From assembly GCF_027172205.1 (NCBI RefSeq), contig NC_070605.1:25166304-25230303 (forward strand): a stretch of DNA of 64,000 nucleotides. Direction: 5' to 3'. Of this stretch, positions 1-10,697 are shown in pieces. Below the pieces are notes generated by a model. The model ran no database searches. It was not told the DNA's origin and saw only the letters and a list, made by a program, of their open reading frames with translations. The DNA is from Podarcis raffonei. Lineage: Eukaryota; Chordata; Lepidosauria; Squamata; Lacertidae. A program made the position numbers and the translations under genes. How positions within the stretch are numbered: the stretch's first letter is position 1; every line of letters begins with the position of its first letter.

Positions 1-1902
1 CGCTGAGAGATCCAGCAGAACTAGGAAACAGCTCTCACCTTTGTCCCTAGCCCGCCGGAGATCATCAACCAGTGCGACCAAGGCAGTTTCAGTCCCATGA
101 TAAGGCCTGAATCCCGACTAGAAGGGATCCAAATGGTCCGCTTCTTCCAGGCGTGCCTGGAGTTGTTCAGCAACCACTCGCTCAATCACCTTGCCCAAGA
201 ATGGAAGATTTGAGACTGGGCGATAGTTGGCCATCGTGGCCGCATCTAAAGATGTTTTTTTAAGAAGCGGTTTAATAACCGCCTCTTTCAGCGGGTCTGG
301 GAAGGCTCCCTCACGGAGGGAAGCATTCACCACTCCACGAAGCCCATCGCCCAGCCCTTCCCGGCTAGCTTTTATGAGCCAGGATGGGCAAGGATCAAGG
401 AGACAGGTGGTTGGTTTCACTCGTCCAAGCAGCCTGTCCACATCCTCGGAGGTAACAGATTGGAACTGATCCCACGCAATTTGACTAGACAGGACTCTGG
501 CACTCTCTCACCCCGGCCCTGCTCCCACGGTGGCGTCTACCTCTTCCCGAATCTGAGCGACTTTATCTGCAAAAAACTTTGCAAAATCATTGCAGGAGAT
601 CATGTGGCCCGTACTGGGCCCCGATGTAGCAGGTGGTTCCGCTAGATTGCGAACAACCTGAAAAAGTCTCCTGCTGCTGTTTTCTGCAGATGCAATAGAG
701 GCGGTGAAGAAAGTCTTCTTAGCCGTCGCTACCGCCACTTGGTAGGCTCGACATTGAGCTCTAACCTGTGTCCGGTCAGCTTCAGAATGGGTCATCCGCC
801 ACCGGCGCTCTGGCCGTCTCAACGATTGTTTCATTGCCCTCAGATCCATGGAAAACCACGGGGCTGTTCGGACTCCATGCAATTGGAGAGGGCGCTTCGG
901 AGCCAAACAGTCAATAGCCCTGGTTAACTCCACATTCCAGCGGGCCACCAGGGAATCAGCTGAAAGGCCATCAACATGGGATAAAACATCCCCTACCACT
1001 CTCTGGAAACCATTTGGATCCATTAGTCACCAACATCCATAGAGGTAAACACCAGGTCCAAGGCATGTCCGCGGCTATGGGTTGGGCCAGACTTATTCAG
1101 GGACAGCCCCATGGAGGCCATGCTTTCCACAAAGTCCCGAGCAGCCCCTTGTAAGGTCGTGTCGGCATGGATGTTAAAATCCCCTAGGACAACCAAACTA
1201 GGTGTCTCCAGGAGAACATCCGCCACGACCTGAAGCAGCTCGGGCAGGGAATCCTTGGTGCAGCGGGGAGGTCGGTACACCAATAGGAATCCTGTACTGC
1301 CCCTATTGCCCAACTTCCAGAACATGCACTCGGAGAACTCGGTCTTCCCAATAGGACGCCTGGTGCAAACTAATGACTTCCTAAAAATCATTGCAAATCC
1401 CCCCTCCCCGCCCACAAGGCCTGGGTTGCTGTGCGTAAGAGAAACCTGGTGGACAAGCAGCGGCAAGGACAGGCCCATCTGCTTCATCCAACCAAGTCTC
1501 CGTTACACATGCCAGGTCAAATCCTCCATCCACGATCAAGTCATGGATCACAGTAGTTTTATGGATCATTGACCTGGCATTGCACAGCAGCACCTTCGGG
1601 TCGTGTGGGTATCCCTTGCTGATTCTAGTATCCATCCGGTCAGGACCAGACCTGGAGGCAGGGATAGTCCTCCAGCAACGATTCAGCCTGATTCCTCGGT
1701 AATGACATGGTCTGGTCTTAGCGTAACTCCTCCTCCTACCCGTGATCACTGAGATCGGTTGTCCTGTGGAACTTGCCCCAGCCATTTTGTTTGCTGGGAC
1801 CCACTCCCAGGCAGCCCTGGCCCCACCCCTTAAAATCAAAATAAAACCTATACAAAAAAACAAACCAACAAAACAAAAAAAAACAGTAAAAACAAAAAAC
1901 AA
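1..1902 (-). mobile_element. L2-clade LINE, 5' part of ORF2 (endonuclease and start of reverse transcriptase), broken
   Basis: Read on the minus strand this encodes a non-LTR retrotransposon ORF2: an APE-type endonuclease (LLCNARSM near 1570, ACVTETWLDEADGP near 1480, LVVLGDFNIHAD near 1180, HALDLVF near 1050), a linker (CRAYQVAVATAKKTFF near 730), then reverse transcriptase (LLDPCPSWL near 400, NYRPVSNLPFLGKVIERVVA near 210, SGFRPYHGTETALVALVDDL near 100). The NLPFL form of the RT motif points to the L2 clade rather than CR1. The frame is interrupted about four times by stops and shifts, and the usual SDH region at the endonuclease end seems deleted near 1023-1040. The element continues off the left edge; its 5' end lies to the right. 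Confidence 0.85.
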
Positions 1903-1982
1903 AGAAAGTTACAAACACAACATAATTAAATTAAACAAATTCCCACACCCAAATAAACACCCACCCCACCCCATATACCCGA

Positions 1983-2370
1983 GGCCTCCTTGGAGCCTTA
2001 TACACTGCGGTAGTGAGTATGGGGCCTGCGCCCAGGCCCAAGGTGGAAAATGGTCATTGCAGTGGGAGCGGTCCTCCCCAAGACTCATCGGCAGAGTGGC
2101 AGCAGCAATGTCCCAGGCCTCCTTGGAGCCTTAAATGCTGTGGTGGAGTATAGGGCCCGCTCCCAAGCCCAGGATGGAAAAAGGGCTTCAAGGGGGAGCG
2201 GTCCTCCCCAAGACTCACCGGCAGAGCGGCGGCAGCAATGTCCTGGGCCTCCTTGGAGACTTAAATGCTGTGGTGGAGTATAGGGCCCGCCCCCAAGCCC
2301 AGGTTGGAAAAAGGGCTTCAAGGGGGAGCGGTCCTCTCCACAACTCACGGCAGAGCGGCAGCAGCCAAGC
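1983..2370 (-). repeat. Tandem array of three ~130-bp units, likely 5' UTR of the L2-clade LINE
   Basis: The phrase GGCCTCCTTGGAG recurs at 1983, 2116 and 2246, giving units of 133, 130 and about 125 bp, GC-rich and quite similar. The array sits immediately upstream of the LINE coding region, after an A/C-rich stretch at 1850-1975. That is where promoter monomers lie in some LINEs. The outer end of the element is unclear, perhaps near 2450. Confidence 0.6.
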
Positions 2371-3612
2371 TGCAGACTCAGAGGCTTCTCATTTCCTCCC
2401 ACTGCATAGATACCAATGGCCTCCTCTGCTTTCCGGCTTATGGTAGCCATAGTCTGTAGCAATAACACTCCTCTGCAAACTATGGTTAATGCAGGGAGGG
2501 GGAGCCCATAGTTCTGCAGCGTGGTCCCAGTTTGATTGTGACATCTGAACCGAGCCTACATTTTCCAAATAGCATTGTTGTCAGTGACTCGTCTCCAGCT
2601 CTCTTTCTATCTGCCAAACTACAAGTTGCATAATGTCCACAACCTTTGCACCAGGCACAAAAGGCTTCATGTGGGCAACATGCCGACCCCAGCCCAAGCC
2701 CTTCATGATCCTCATTATCAAATCTTCCAGCAAATCCTGTTTTCTCCCCAACTCCCAAGGTGTGTTATCAGAAATGGGTGTTTTAGGGATCATTCTCCTC
2801 TGCCAGGTGAACAGCCCCTTGCTTCTCTCCTGTGGTGCAATGGGCCAGTGCATTGGTGGTTTGAGCCCACCCAGGGATAGCTGTAGGCAGAATTCATGGA
2901 TTGCAGGAGGCTGGACTAGATAACCCTCGGGGTCCCTTCCAACTCTACAATTCTAGAATTAGAATATTGAAGCCAGAAGATAACTGTATGAAGCCCACAC
3001 GTATTAATGACTTCTGTCTTACCAGCAGTGGTAAACACTGGATAGCCCCCCTATCATGCTGATTTCTAGCTTCATGAGAGGTTTTTTTTGTATGTTGTGT
3101 TGTTTATTTTTCAATATGTTGCTTTGCTTCAACATCTGCTTTAAGGTTACTGTAGTGAGGTACAGGAAAGGGGTTAAGGTCATCTTACCTTAACCATGCT
3201 AGCTGAATTTGCACAGGTGCCTAAGTGTGTGTGTTTGCCTTCTTACTGTTTACCTTTGTCTTGAATCTTTGCCATCGGGGCTGTGACACTTCATTGCTGT
3301 GGCTGCTTGAACTCACACAGCCAGGGCTCCTATAGAAAGTGTCTCTAAATATGCAATGGTGGCTGGTTCCCCTCAGCTCTTGTTGCAGTGATGCCAAGGC
3401 TGGCTCACCGATGAAGCAGAGTGAGGTGGTGGAATCTCATGGGATGGTGTGGGGTCCCCTCCATGGGTGCCCCCCCCCTGCAGTCATGTGGCAACAGCAG
3501 CTTCTGGCGAGATGTCACAAGAGTTCTGCACAACCCCAATGAGTGAGACTTTGGTAGTGGGGTAGCGGGGCTGGAATCTTCCCGTTTCTTCTCAGGTGAT
3601 GAAATGGGATGT
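2371..3612. other. Intergenic stretch, mostly unclassified
   Basis: I see no host exon here. At about 2862-2955 there is a piece of a tRNA-Lys-type SINE (GGTTTGAGCCCA box) joined to a CR1-like tail (GGTCCCTTCCAACTCTACAATTC in shorter form). A 9-bp stem with a 6-base loop lies at 3172-3195. The rest, including a C-rich run near 3471, has no recognised content. Confidence 0.4.
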
Positions 3613-3860
3613 CAGGGGTCAGCAAACTTTTTCAGCAGGGGGCTGGTCCCTCAGACCTTGTGGGGGGCCGGACTATATTTTTTTTTGGGGGGGGGAATGA
3701 ACGAATTCCTATGCCCCACAAATAACCCAGAGATGCATTTTAAATAAAGGCACACATTCTACTCATGTAAAAACACACTGATTCCCGGCCTGTCCACGGG
3801 CCGGATTTAGAAGGCGATTGGGCCAGATCCAGCCCCCAGGCCTTAGTTTGCCTACCCGTG
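3613..3860. mobile_element. hAT-family non-autonomous DNA transposon (MITE)
   Basis: Terminal inverted repeats: left CAGGGGTCAGCAAACT, right AGTTTGCCTACCCGTG, about 13 of 16 matching. The interior is a short GC-rich filler and a G/T run, with no transposase. The flanking 8-bp target duplication is not clear. The same family recurs at 58894-59131, where the duplication is perfect. Confidence 0.75.
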
Positions 3861-4199
3861 GGATAAGCTGCCCCTGATTAATGCTGTTGATAAATTAGAG
3901 GACCTTGCTGATTAGCTCAAAGGCCAATCAGGTCTTCCAGATGAGATGAATGCTGTGGAATGCACAATACTAAAGCTACAGCGTATTAAAGGAGATTCAA
4001 AGCAATTTCACATCCATTGCAAGTACCAAGCCTGCCCCACATTAAACTTGGTGAATTCCACACTTCTATCTTCAAATCTTTTCTATCATTTGGTATCTCC
4101 CAGAATACAGCCAAATGTGGTTGTTGTTTTTTACTTACCCACTAACATTTTTTAAAAACTGCATGCAAAATATTAAACACATACCAAGTTAAATATATT
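3861..4199. other. Intergenic, nothing recognised
   Basis: AT-rich sequence between a hAT MITE and the probable GJB6 3' UTR. No gene or repeat recognised. Confidence 0.4.
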
Positions 4200-5048
4200 T
4201 TTTCCTTTATTTGAAACACTTTGTTCTAAAAATTTGCTCATACTGGTTGCGAGAAATTTCTTCACATTATTTTTAGCCAGTTAACCTCCCTTTCCCTACT
4301 AGTGTCATTTCCAGTCTACAGGTTTTCATTTATTTATTTAAAAAAAAACAATACTCCTTGAAATCTTCTGCAGCGTACGAAACCAAAGTGTCTTTGTTAT
4401 TCAGATATGACTATATCATTCATGGATTATAGTACAAATAAATTTAAAACTGGTAGTATGTAAAATAGAGTATTCATAGAATTATTTACAGCATGTAGTC
4501 ATATGCTTAGAAATGATTCACTTCCAGCAGCGTGAAGACATTGGCCGTCATGCTAGCTTTCAACAAAATATTAAAAAGAGACGCTACTCATTCATACATG
4601 TTAATACCAAGGAACATGGCATATCAGACCATATAAAAATACTTTAATTTAGATACAAGCTCACAATTAAAACTGCTACCACAGTAGTAAAGTCTCATAA
4701 TACTAATAGTATCTAGTCTGGAAGGCAGCTATTCCTTTCCCTTTGGCTTTAGGATGAGTCTCAGCAAGAAGTTACTAACAAGTATTACTTTCTAATAAAA
4801 TCAAAGCTGACTTGGTACAGATATGCATAATACGATGTAATCTCTTTAATTTCCAATACTCTTTACATTCCTCTGTTGTTATTGACCTTTTAAAAAAATG
4901 ACATCACGTGCCTAATTCCAATATGTTGTAATACTCATGTTTCCCCACTTAATTTATTGCTTAGTTAAATCTAACCAATATCACAGGCAACTATGAATGT
5001 GGCTATTCATTTATTTTGCATGAATCGCATGTTAGGCTTGTGGCCACC
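4200..5048 (-). other. GJB6: Probable GJB6 3' untranslated region
   Basis: This AT-rich stretch follows the GJB6 stop and holds no repeat that I recognise. Minus-strand AATAAA hexamers (TTTATT as read on the plus strand) occur near 5010-5015, 4953-4958, 4330-4336 and 4207-4212. The first is only 34 bases past the stop and is unlikely to be the main site. Which hexamer is used cannot be told from sequence alone. Confidence 0.5.
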
Positions 5049-5840
5049 TTAGCTGCTTGGAAATCCTGTTACTGTGTTCTGGCAGCTGTCAGATATAAGC
5101 TCATTCATTTCGTTTTGTTTGCTTTCTTCTTTGTTCTCATGGTTAGTGTGATTTTTTGGTTTCGCTGCTCTTCTGGACCTTTTGACACAAACCTTCAGCA
5201 GCAAATAGGAGAGCTCGGCCACATTCAGCAGAATGCAAATGCCGGACACTGAAATCATGAAAATGGTAAAGACGGTCTTTTCAGTGGGGCGAGAAACAAA
5301 GCAGTCCACTACGTTGGGACACGGCCAGGCGCTGCATTTCAGTAGCCGAGGCATGTGATATCCCTGGTACATATAGTAAAACACATACATGAAAGAAGCT
5401 TCAAAAATCAGCCTGAACAAGATGCTGGCAGTGTATGTCCACCACAAGGGACCTTCGATGTGAAATTTCTGTTTCTTTATCTCTTCTATGTCCTTATATT
5501 CACAGCTTTTATCTCCCTTTCGGAACTTCTTTTTCCTTTCGTGCCGCCTGTACGCGACATGCATTGCCACCAAGAGGGCAGGGGTGGAGACAAAGATGAG
5601 CTGGAGGGCCCAGAGTCTGATGTGGGAAATGGGGAAAAAATGATCATAGCAGACGTTTTTGCATCCTGGTTGCAGCGTATTGCACACAAAATCATCTTGC
5701 TCATCACCCCAGACTTCCTCCGCTGCAACAACAAGGATCATAATACGGAAGATGAACAGGACAGTCAACCAAATCTTTCCAATACTGGTAGAATGTTGGT
5801 TTACACCTCCTAAAATGCCCTGCAGCGTTCCCCAGTCCAT
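5049..5840 (-). CDS. GJB6: Gap junction beta-6 protein (connexin 30), complete coding exon
   Basis: The product is a 263-residue connexin that forms gap-junction hemichannels in the plasma membrane; mammalian Cx30 pairs with Cx26 in cochlear supporting cells and skin. The protein starts MDWGTL. It has four membrane segments (about 22-40, 77-97, 132-154, 189-214) and both connexin signatures: [14 protein letters not shown] (cysteines 53, 60, 64) and [17 protein letters not shown] (cysteines 169, 174, 180). The tail ending [14 protein letters not shown]...TGFPSS is the Cx30 hallmark; human Cx30 has 261 residues, while Cx26 stops near 226 without this tail. The reading frame is uninterrupted in one exon, as usual for connexins. 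Much of the body reads closer to Cx26 (for example [20 protein letters not shown]), which could reflect gene conversion. Position beside CRYL1, same strand, supports GJB6 over GJB2. Confidence 0.95.
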   Translation of the reverse strand: MDWGTLQGILGGVNQHSTSIGKIWLTVLFIFRIMILVVAAEEVWGDEQDDFVCNTLQPGCKNVCYDHFFPISHIRLWALQLIFVSTPALLVAMHVAYRRHERKKKFRKGDKSCEYKDIEEIKKQKFHIEGPLWWTYTASILFRLIFEASFMYVFYYMYQGYHMPRLLKCSAWPCPNVVDCFVSRPTEKTVFTIFMISVSGICILLNVAELSYLLLKVCVKRSRRAAKPKNHTNHENKEESKQNEMNELISDSCQNTVTGFPSS

Positions 5841-5862
5841 GTTATCGTTTGAGTCTTTGGAC
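5841..5862 (-). other. GJB6: GJB6 5' untranslated part of the coding exon with its splice acceptor
   Basis: On the minus strand a long pyrimidine-rich tract (about 5870-5905) leads to an AG at 5864-5863. This leaves 22 untranslated bases before the ATG at 5840. It is a strong acceptor in the usual connexin place, a few bases upstream of the start, so an upstream untranslated exon must exist. Confidence 0.75.
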
Positions 5863-7045
5863 CTATTATGACAAGGAGAGGATGTAAAAAAAGAAGAAGG
5901 ATTGAGTTATAAAATACAACACATTAAACATAAGCTGCTCCGACACAATCATGGAAAAAAATATTTATTAACTGAAGAATGATTTAAAAAGCAAATGAAT
6001 CTTCTACTAAATTCAAAGTCCCAAAATAATGTGTGCCCAGAAAATAATTCTAATTCAGCTTCTTAGCTAAATACTAGTTCTGCTATAAAATATGAATGAG
6101 GCTGCTATCCTATACAAACTGACTTGAGAGTAACTCCCATGGAACTCAGCGGAACATTTTTTAGTGAACAAACTATGGATTGTGCTGTTAGTAGCATCCC
6201 ATTAATGTGCACATATGGTGTGTTTTCATGATATTCTGCATCTGTTTCTTAAAACGGGCAGTTTTTGCATTTCATTACTAGGATACATGTTCCAACTAGG
6301 CATAGCCAGAACTTGTACAGCAACTGGCACCAAAAGGGAAATTTATTCCCACTGCAAACAACATCTGCCAACAACCACAGTAGGAGAGGAAAGGTTAAGC
6401 CCTCCTTCAGGCTTGCTGCAATCCTGATCATTACACGCTCCCTCCTCCCCCAACGCTGTTTAAAACCTGAACATTAAATGCAAAGATGCATTTAATGTCA
6501 TGTCTAGTTTGGCCCAAAAGCTCTAACAAGCATGATTCACTGTACTCCAAGCATGGCATAGAAGCATTATTGAATTTGTAATAGGAATGGAGAGGAAATA
6601 CTTAAACTCGCTGGAGAGCTTGATTTCCACACATTATCCCACTTACTTCACATCAAATTGCTATGAATTATCTGCTTAATATTCTGTTGAGAACCAATTC
6701 CACCCTCAATGGAACAAAACAACAGCAAAACACACACCACTGCATCAAGAGGCTTAAACTACCTTTTTAACCAGGTAAATGAACATATTAGTGAGGTATG
6801 ACAAGAAGTCAAGAGTGATATTCTACGTAGTCATACTAATGGTGCATTGAAATAAATGCATAAGTCTATTTCAAAGGGTCTACTTTGAGCAGGTATCACT
6901 CTAGGAGTCTTACTGCTTTCTTTAAGCCAGAAGCAGTGCACAAAGAATCGGGGGGGGGGGGGGTTTAGATTCACCAGAAAAAGATTTATCTTTTTTACAT
7001 ATCCCTGCTCCAAGGGAAATGCCTCATTCTGGCAACAGTGCATTG
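5863..7045 (-). other. GJB6 intron, 3' part
   Basis: Holds the acceptor pyrimidine tract and a probable fragment of a dispersed palindromic repeat (about 6094-6165, TCCTATACAAACTGACTTG...). A perfect 12-bp stem with a 4-base loop lies at 6471-6498. A 14-base G run is near 6949-6963. No coding content seen. Confidence 0.5.
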
Positions 7046-7219
7046 CAGTGATTCAAAGCTAAACTACTGGCCTTCGATTGGTGAGTAGGGTCACAGCCTG
7101 TTCTAACGTGGGTTGCAACAGCAGCACTTCACAATATAAATACATGGTAGAAAGTTTAAAAAAAAATGCATGTTTGGATTAAAGATGGATCCTGGGTTTG
7201 AAAAGTTTGAAGACTACTG
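7046..7219. mobile_element. hAT-like MITE
   Basis: Starts CAGTGATTCAAAGC and ends GTTTGAAGACTACTG, the CAGTGRTT ... CACTG style of Charlie-type hAT ends. 174 bp, no transposase. No clear 8-bp duplication, so it is probably old. Confidence 0.5.
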
Positions 7220-7239
7220 ACCTAAACTATATACTAAAC

Positions 7240-7500
7240 TGTTACATACTAAGCTTGGATCCTAGAACAATAGGCAGGTAGGGTCCTAGAATGCAACAAC
7301 TGATTGGCCTGCAGGAGAAGACCAATCAGGCTCCAGGAGGGAAGCAGAATCAGCCAATCAGATGGGACTCATTGTGTAAATAATGTATATAAAAGCCTGA
7401 GGTTTGGGGGGAAACTCAATCACTGTTTTACAAGCTGCAATAAAGAGCTTGAAATCACTGCAGGACTCCGAGTATATTTAATAAATTATATGTACTAACA
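7240..7500 (+). mobile_element. Solo LTR of a gammaretrovirus-like endogenous retrovirus (fossil)
   Basis: The segment starts TGTTA and ends TAACA. In order it holds two CCAATCAG boxes (about 7319 and 7365), a TATATAAAAG box near 7387 and an AATAAAG signal near 7439, then a short U5-like tail. Flanks TAAAC and TAAAA resemble a degraded short target duplication. No internal viral genes are present, so it reads as a solo LTR of moderate to old age. Confidence 0.6.
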
Positions 7501-8203
7501 TAAAATTTAACATTCAATTCAAGATACCAAGCAAGTAATACATTATCTACAATGAGTGATTTCACACAAAATGTATTGTTGTCCTAGGTGCTTCCAGGCA
7601 TGGAAAATTTAGCAACATTCAATCATTGATCTTCTACTTAAATCTGGAAGAGGACTATCAATTATGCTGCCAGACTTCAAACACACTATAGTCAACTGGG
7701 CAATCTCCCTTTCCCCAGCTCCACTGTGTGTGTGGAAAGGGTTAAATGCCCCTCTCCCTTCACTGCACAATCCTCCCATTGCAACTGGGAAGGGAGAGAA
7801 ACTGATATCAAAGCAATGCTATTTGGAAATGGAAGCGCCAACAGAATAGAGTTGGCTCTAAAGAGAAGAGACAGAACGTAGAGAAGGAAACGTCTAGAGC
7901 AATCTATCCATGCCATAACGAACCAAGCAGTAGTACAAGAGGCCTTCTGCAACTATTCCATTAAAGTGTTTGTTTTTTAAGTTTAGAAATTCTGAGCTCT
8001 AGTGGGAAAACCTGAAGCTGAACAGGGAAAACATAACTTCAAGAAGGATGTACTGCTTATGTTGTGAAGATGCCCTGTAAAGAGTGAACAGGACAGTAAG
8101 TTCCACAGTAAGTTCAGTCTTCCACAGTAAGAAGCACTCCTAGTTTCTTATGACTTAATAAAGATCAACTCTTTAGGTTTCTGCTGGTTAGGAAGGCAAC
8201 TTC
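7501..8203 (-). other. GJB6 intron, nothing clear
   Basis: Mixed-composition sequence. A short phrase CCACAGTAAG repeats around 8103-8132. No exon or known repeat recognised. Confidence 0.4.
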
Positions 8204-8222
8204 CAAAATAGGAAGAATTTGT
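8204..8222 (+). repeat. Left target-site duplication of the L1 insertion
   Basis: CAAAATAGGAAGAATTTGT, 19 bases, identical to 9212-9230. It marks the L1 insertion point exactly. Confidence 0.9.
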
Positions 8223-9211
8223 GGGCACAAGATATAGGACACAATATTATGTTTGCTGACTGGGAGCAGTTGTGGACCACTGGGATTAAATTTACGGCAT
8301 GTAATGCCTTAAGAGAGAATATTATGAAAATGATGTACAGGTGGTACATGACCCCAGTCAAGCTTGCAAAAATTTACCATTTGCCCGATAATAAATGTTG
8401 GAAATGTAAAGAAATTGAAGGCACATTCTTTCACCTTTGGTGGACGTGCCCGAGGATCAAGGCTTTCTGGGAGATGGTTTATAATGAATTGAAAAAGATA
8501 TTCAAATACACTTTTGTGAAGAAACCAGAGGCCTTTCTCCTGGGCATAGTTGGCCAATTGGTGTCAAAGAAGGATAGAACTTTTTTTATGTACGCTACAG
8601 CAGCAGCAAGAATACTCATTGCAAAGCATTGGAAGACACAAGAATTACCCACCTTGGAAGAATGGCAGATGCAAGTAATCGACTATATGGAAATGGCTGA
8701 GATGACTGGCAGAATCCGAGACCAGGGAGAAGAGTTGGTGGAAGAAGATTGGAGGAAATTTAAAATTTATTTACAGAAGCAGTGTAAAATGTATGAATGC
8801 TGATGACATTGAAATGAAATGAAGGGGTTTTAGTGACGAGAGTGAAAGTTTGAAATTATAAATTTGGGAGGTAGGATACTTAAGGACAAAGTGGTAGGAT
8901 ATGAATTTGCTGAACCAACTGTCAAAAAGGGATACAAAAAAGGGAGACGTGAGGAAGTCAGGAAAATAAGTTAATTAATGTTGAATAATTAGAAAAGAGT
9001 GACTTGTGTTTTTTCTTATTTTACTTCTGTGTGTTGACTGGTGTGTTTTTTTTCTTTCTTTCTTTTCTCTTTTTTCTTTTTTAGGTTAAATGTTTGTATT
9101 TTAGGTATTTTATGTATTATGAAATCTTGGTTTTGTGTTTTTATTGTCCTTTGTTTGGTGATGTCTTTCCTTATTGTTAAATTTAATAAAGTATTATTAT
9201 AAAAAAAAAAA
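8223..9211 (+). mobile_element. L1 LINE, 5'-truncated 3' end, recent insertion
   Basis: The first ~580 bases are an open frame of about 193 residues ending at 8803. It is the C-terminus of L1 ORF2, with the zinc-knuckle-like CWKC...FFHLWWTC (Cx2C, x8, H, x4, C) near 8396-8450. A 3' UTR rich in T follows, then AATAAAG near 9185 and a poly(A) run at 9201-9211. A perfect 19-bp target duplication flanks it. 5' truncation is the usual L1 fate. An open frame plus perfect duplication suggest a young copy. Confidence 0.92.
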
Positions 9212-9230
9212 CAAAATAGGAAGAATTTGT
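9212..9230 (+). repeat. Right target-site duplication of the L1 insertion
   Basis: Identical to 8204-8222 and directly follows the L1 poly(A). Confidence 0.9.
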
Positions 9231-10338
9231 TTCAATGATAAGTAGTAGTTTTTCATTTTTTTAAAAGCACAAAATTATGAATGAAGAAAGAGAAAAAGCA
9301 ATCAAAAACTCATGTTTTGAACTGGGAATGGTATATTTGATTTTGGATTGAGATAAAACCTTTTCTGGAGGAAACTGGCATTCATCCTGCATTCATCAAA
9401 TTAGTGGAAATAACCTTCATAAAGAAAAGATATGATGAATGATTTCCATCTTATAATTTTTAAGTCATCCTGTAAGGCTGTTCCATTTCAAAGGTTCGGA
9501 GGAAGCAACACAAGTGAAAGTGAGCAACAGAATAACATTCCATCGATCTCTCTACCTGACTTAACCATGGGATAAAAGAGGTCATCACAAAGCGGTAGGT
9601 CTTACAGTGCTTTTGAAAGGTGCCAATGCTTAACTTATGGTTCTATTTGTGGTCCAAAATAGTTGAATCCAGACTTTAGGTTTATGTTCTGTTCTATTCC
9701 ATTCATTTCTGCATAATTAATTTCTGCATGATTATTTTTGTTTCAAATCACATTTTGTTTACAGATGGGATAGTGTAACATTATATGCAGGATGCAGTTA
9801 ATTCTGATCCACGTATGTGTCATGGATACAACCTTTCATAACCCTGACTCAAGCTATGAGCACTGGGCAGGAAACAAGCTCAGCCACTTGCAAGCAAATT
9901 TGTGTGTCACACCCTTTTACCCAAGAAAGCACCAAAAATATTTTCTGCTCTGCTGGTTGAACATAATACAGCACTGCTGTTTAGAGTTAGAAGCTGCTAG
10001 ACAGAGTCAAAATCTTAGATAACCAGGATTACTTAAGGGATCAAAGAAACTGAAGGCACTGTCTTGCCTTACAAAGTTTACAATATTTCTAGCTAATCTA
10101 GAAGATTAACTAAGCACCAAGTTTAGAAACATGTTATATTTCTTGCTTACAACAGGGATAAAATAGTTATATCTGAGTATCAGTTCTGAGCTGTGCTTAG
10201 ATCCATTTATATATCACATGGTACTATGGGTACACCAGGGCTTGACCAACGTTTGCTCAGTAAACACATGAAGTGTGAAAAGGCATTTGTTCCCAACTAC
10301 ACAGTGGGCAGGTGACAGGAAGCTACACCCAAATATGA

Positions 10339-10340
<2 letters not shown>
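9231..10340 (-). other. GJB6 intron, nothing recognised
   Basis: AT-rich sequence without a recognisable repeat or exon. Confidence 0.4.

Positions 10341-10378
<38 letters not shown>
10341..10378. repeat. (AT)n microsatellite
   Basis: About 19 uninterrupted AT units. Likely length-polymorphic. Confidence 0.95.
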
Positions 10379-10382
<4 letters not shown>

Positions 10383-10469
10383 TCACTGTATCTCCTCAAG
10401 TTGTGGGACATGCTTCTTCCCTTCACATTCTACATGATTACCACAGAAGTCATTGGTCAAACATCAGTA

Positions 10470-10695
10470 CGGTGGTACCTCGGGTTACATACGCTTCAGG
10501 TTACAGACTCCGCTAACCCAGAAATAGTGCTTCAGGTTAAGAACTTTGCTTCAGGATGAGAACAGAAATTGTGCTCCAGCGGTGCGGCAGCAGCAGGAGG
10601 CCCTGTTAGCTAAAGTGGTGCTTCTGGTTAAGGACAGTTTCAGGTTAAGAATGGACCTCCGGAACGAATTAAGTACTTAACCCGAGGTACCACTG
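10470..10695 (+). mobile_element. Tigger/mariner-like MITE, family A copy 1
   Basis: Ends GGTGGTACCTCGGGTTA and TAACCCGAGGTACCACTG are inverted repeats flanked by TA on both sides, as for Tc1/mariner-superfamily elements. The interior has several copies of the phrase CTTCAGGTTA. No transposase. Confidence 0.8.
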
Positions 10696-10697
10696 TA

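Noticed and set aside
227-469. Plus-strand open frame near the left edge
   Set aside because: It is the reverse strand of the L2-type reverse transcriptase.
1-5048. GJB2 (connexin 26) coding exon
   Set aside because: Expected by synteny to the left of GJB6, but no second connexin signature is present; it must lie outside the window.
10214-10559. Frames with YIYIYIYI repeats
   Set aside because: They are translations of the (AT)n microsatellite.
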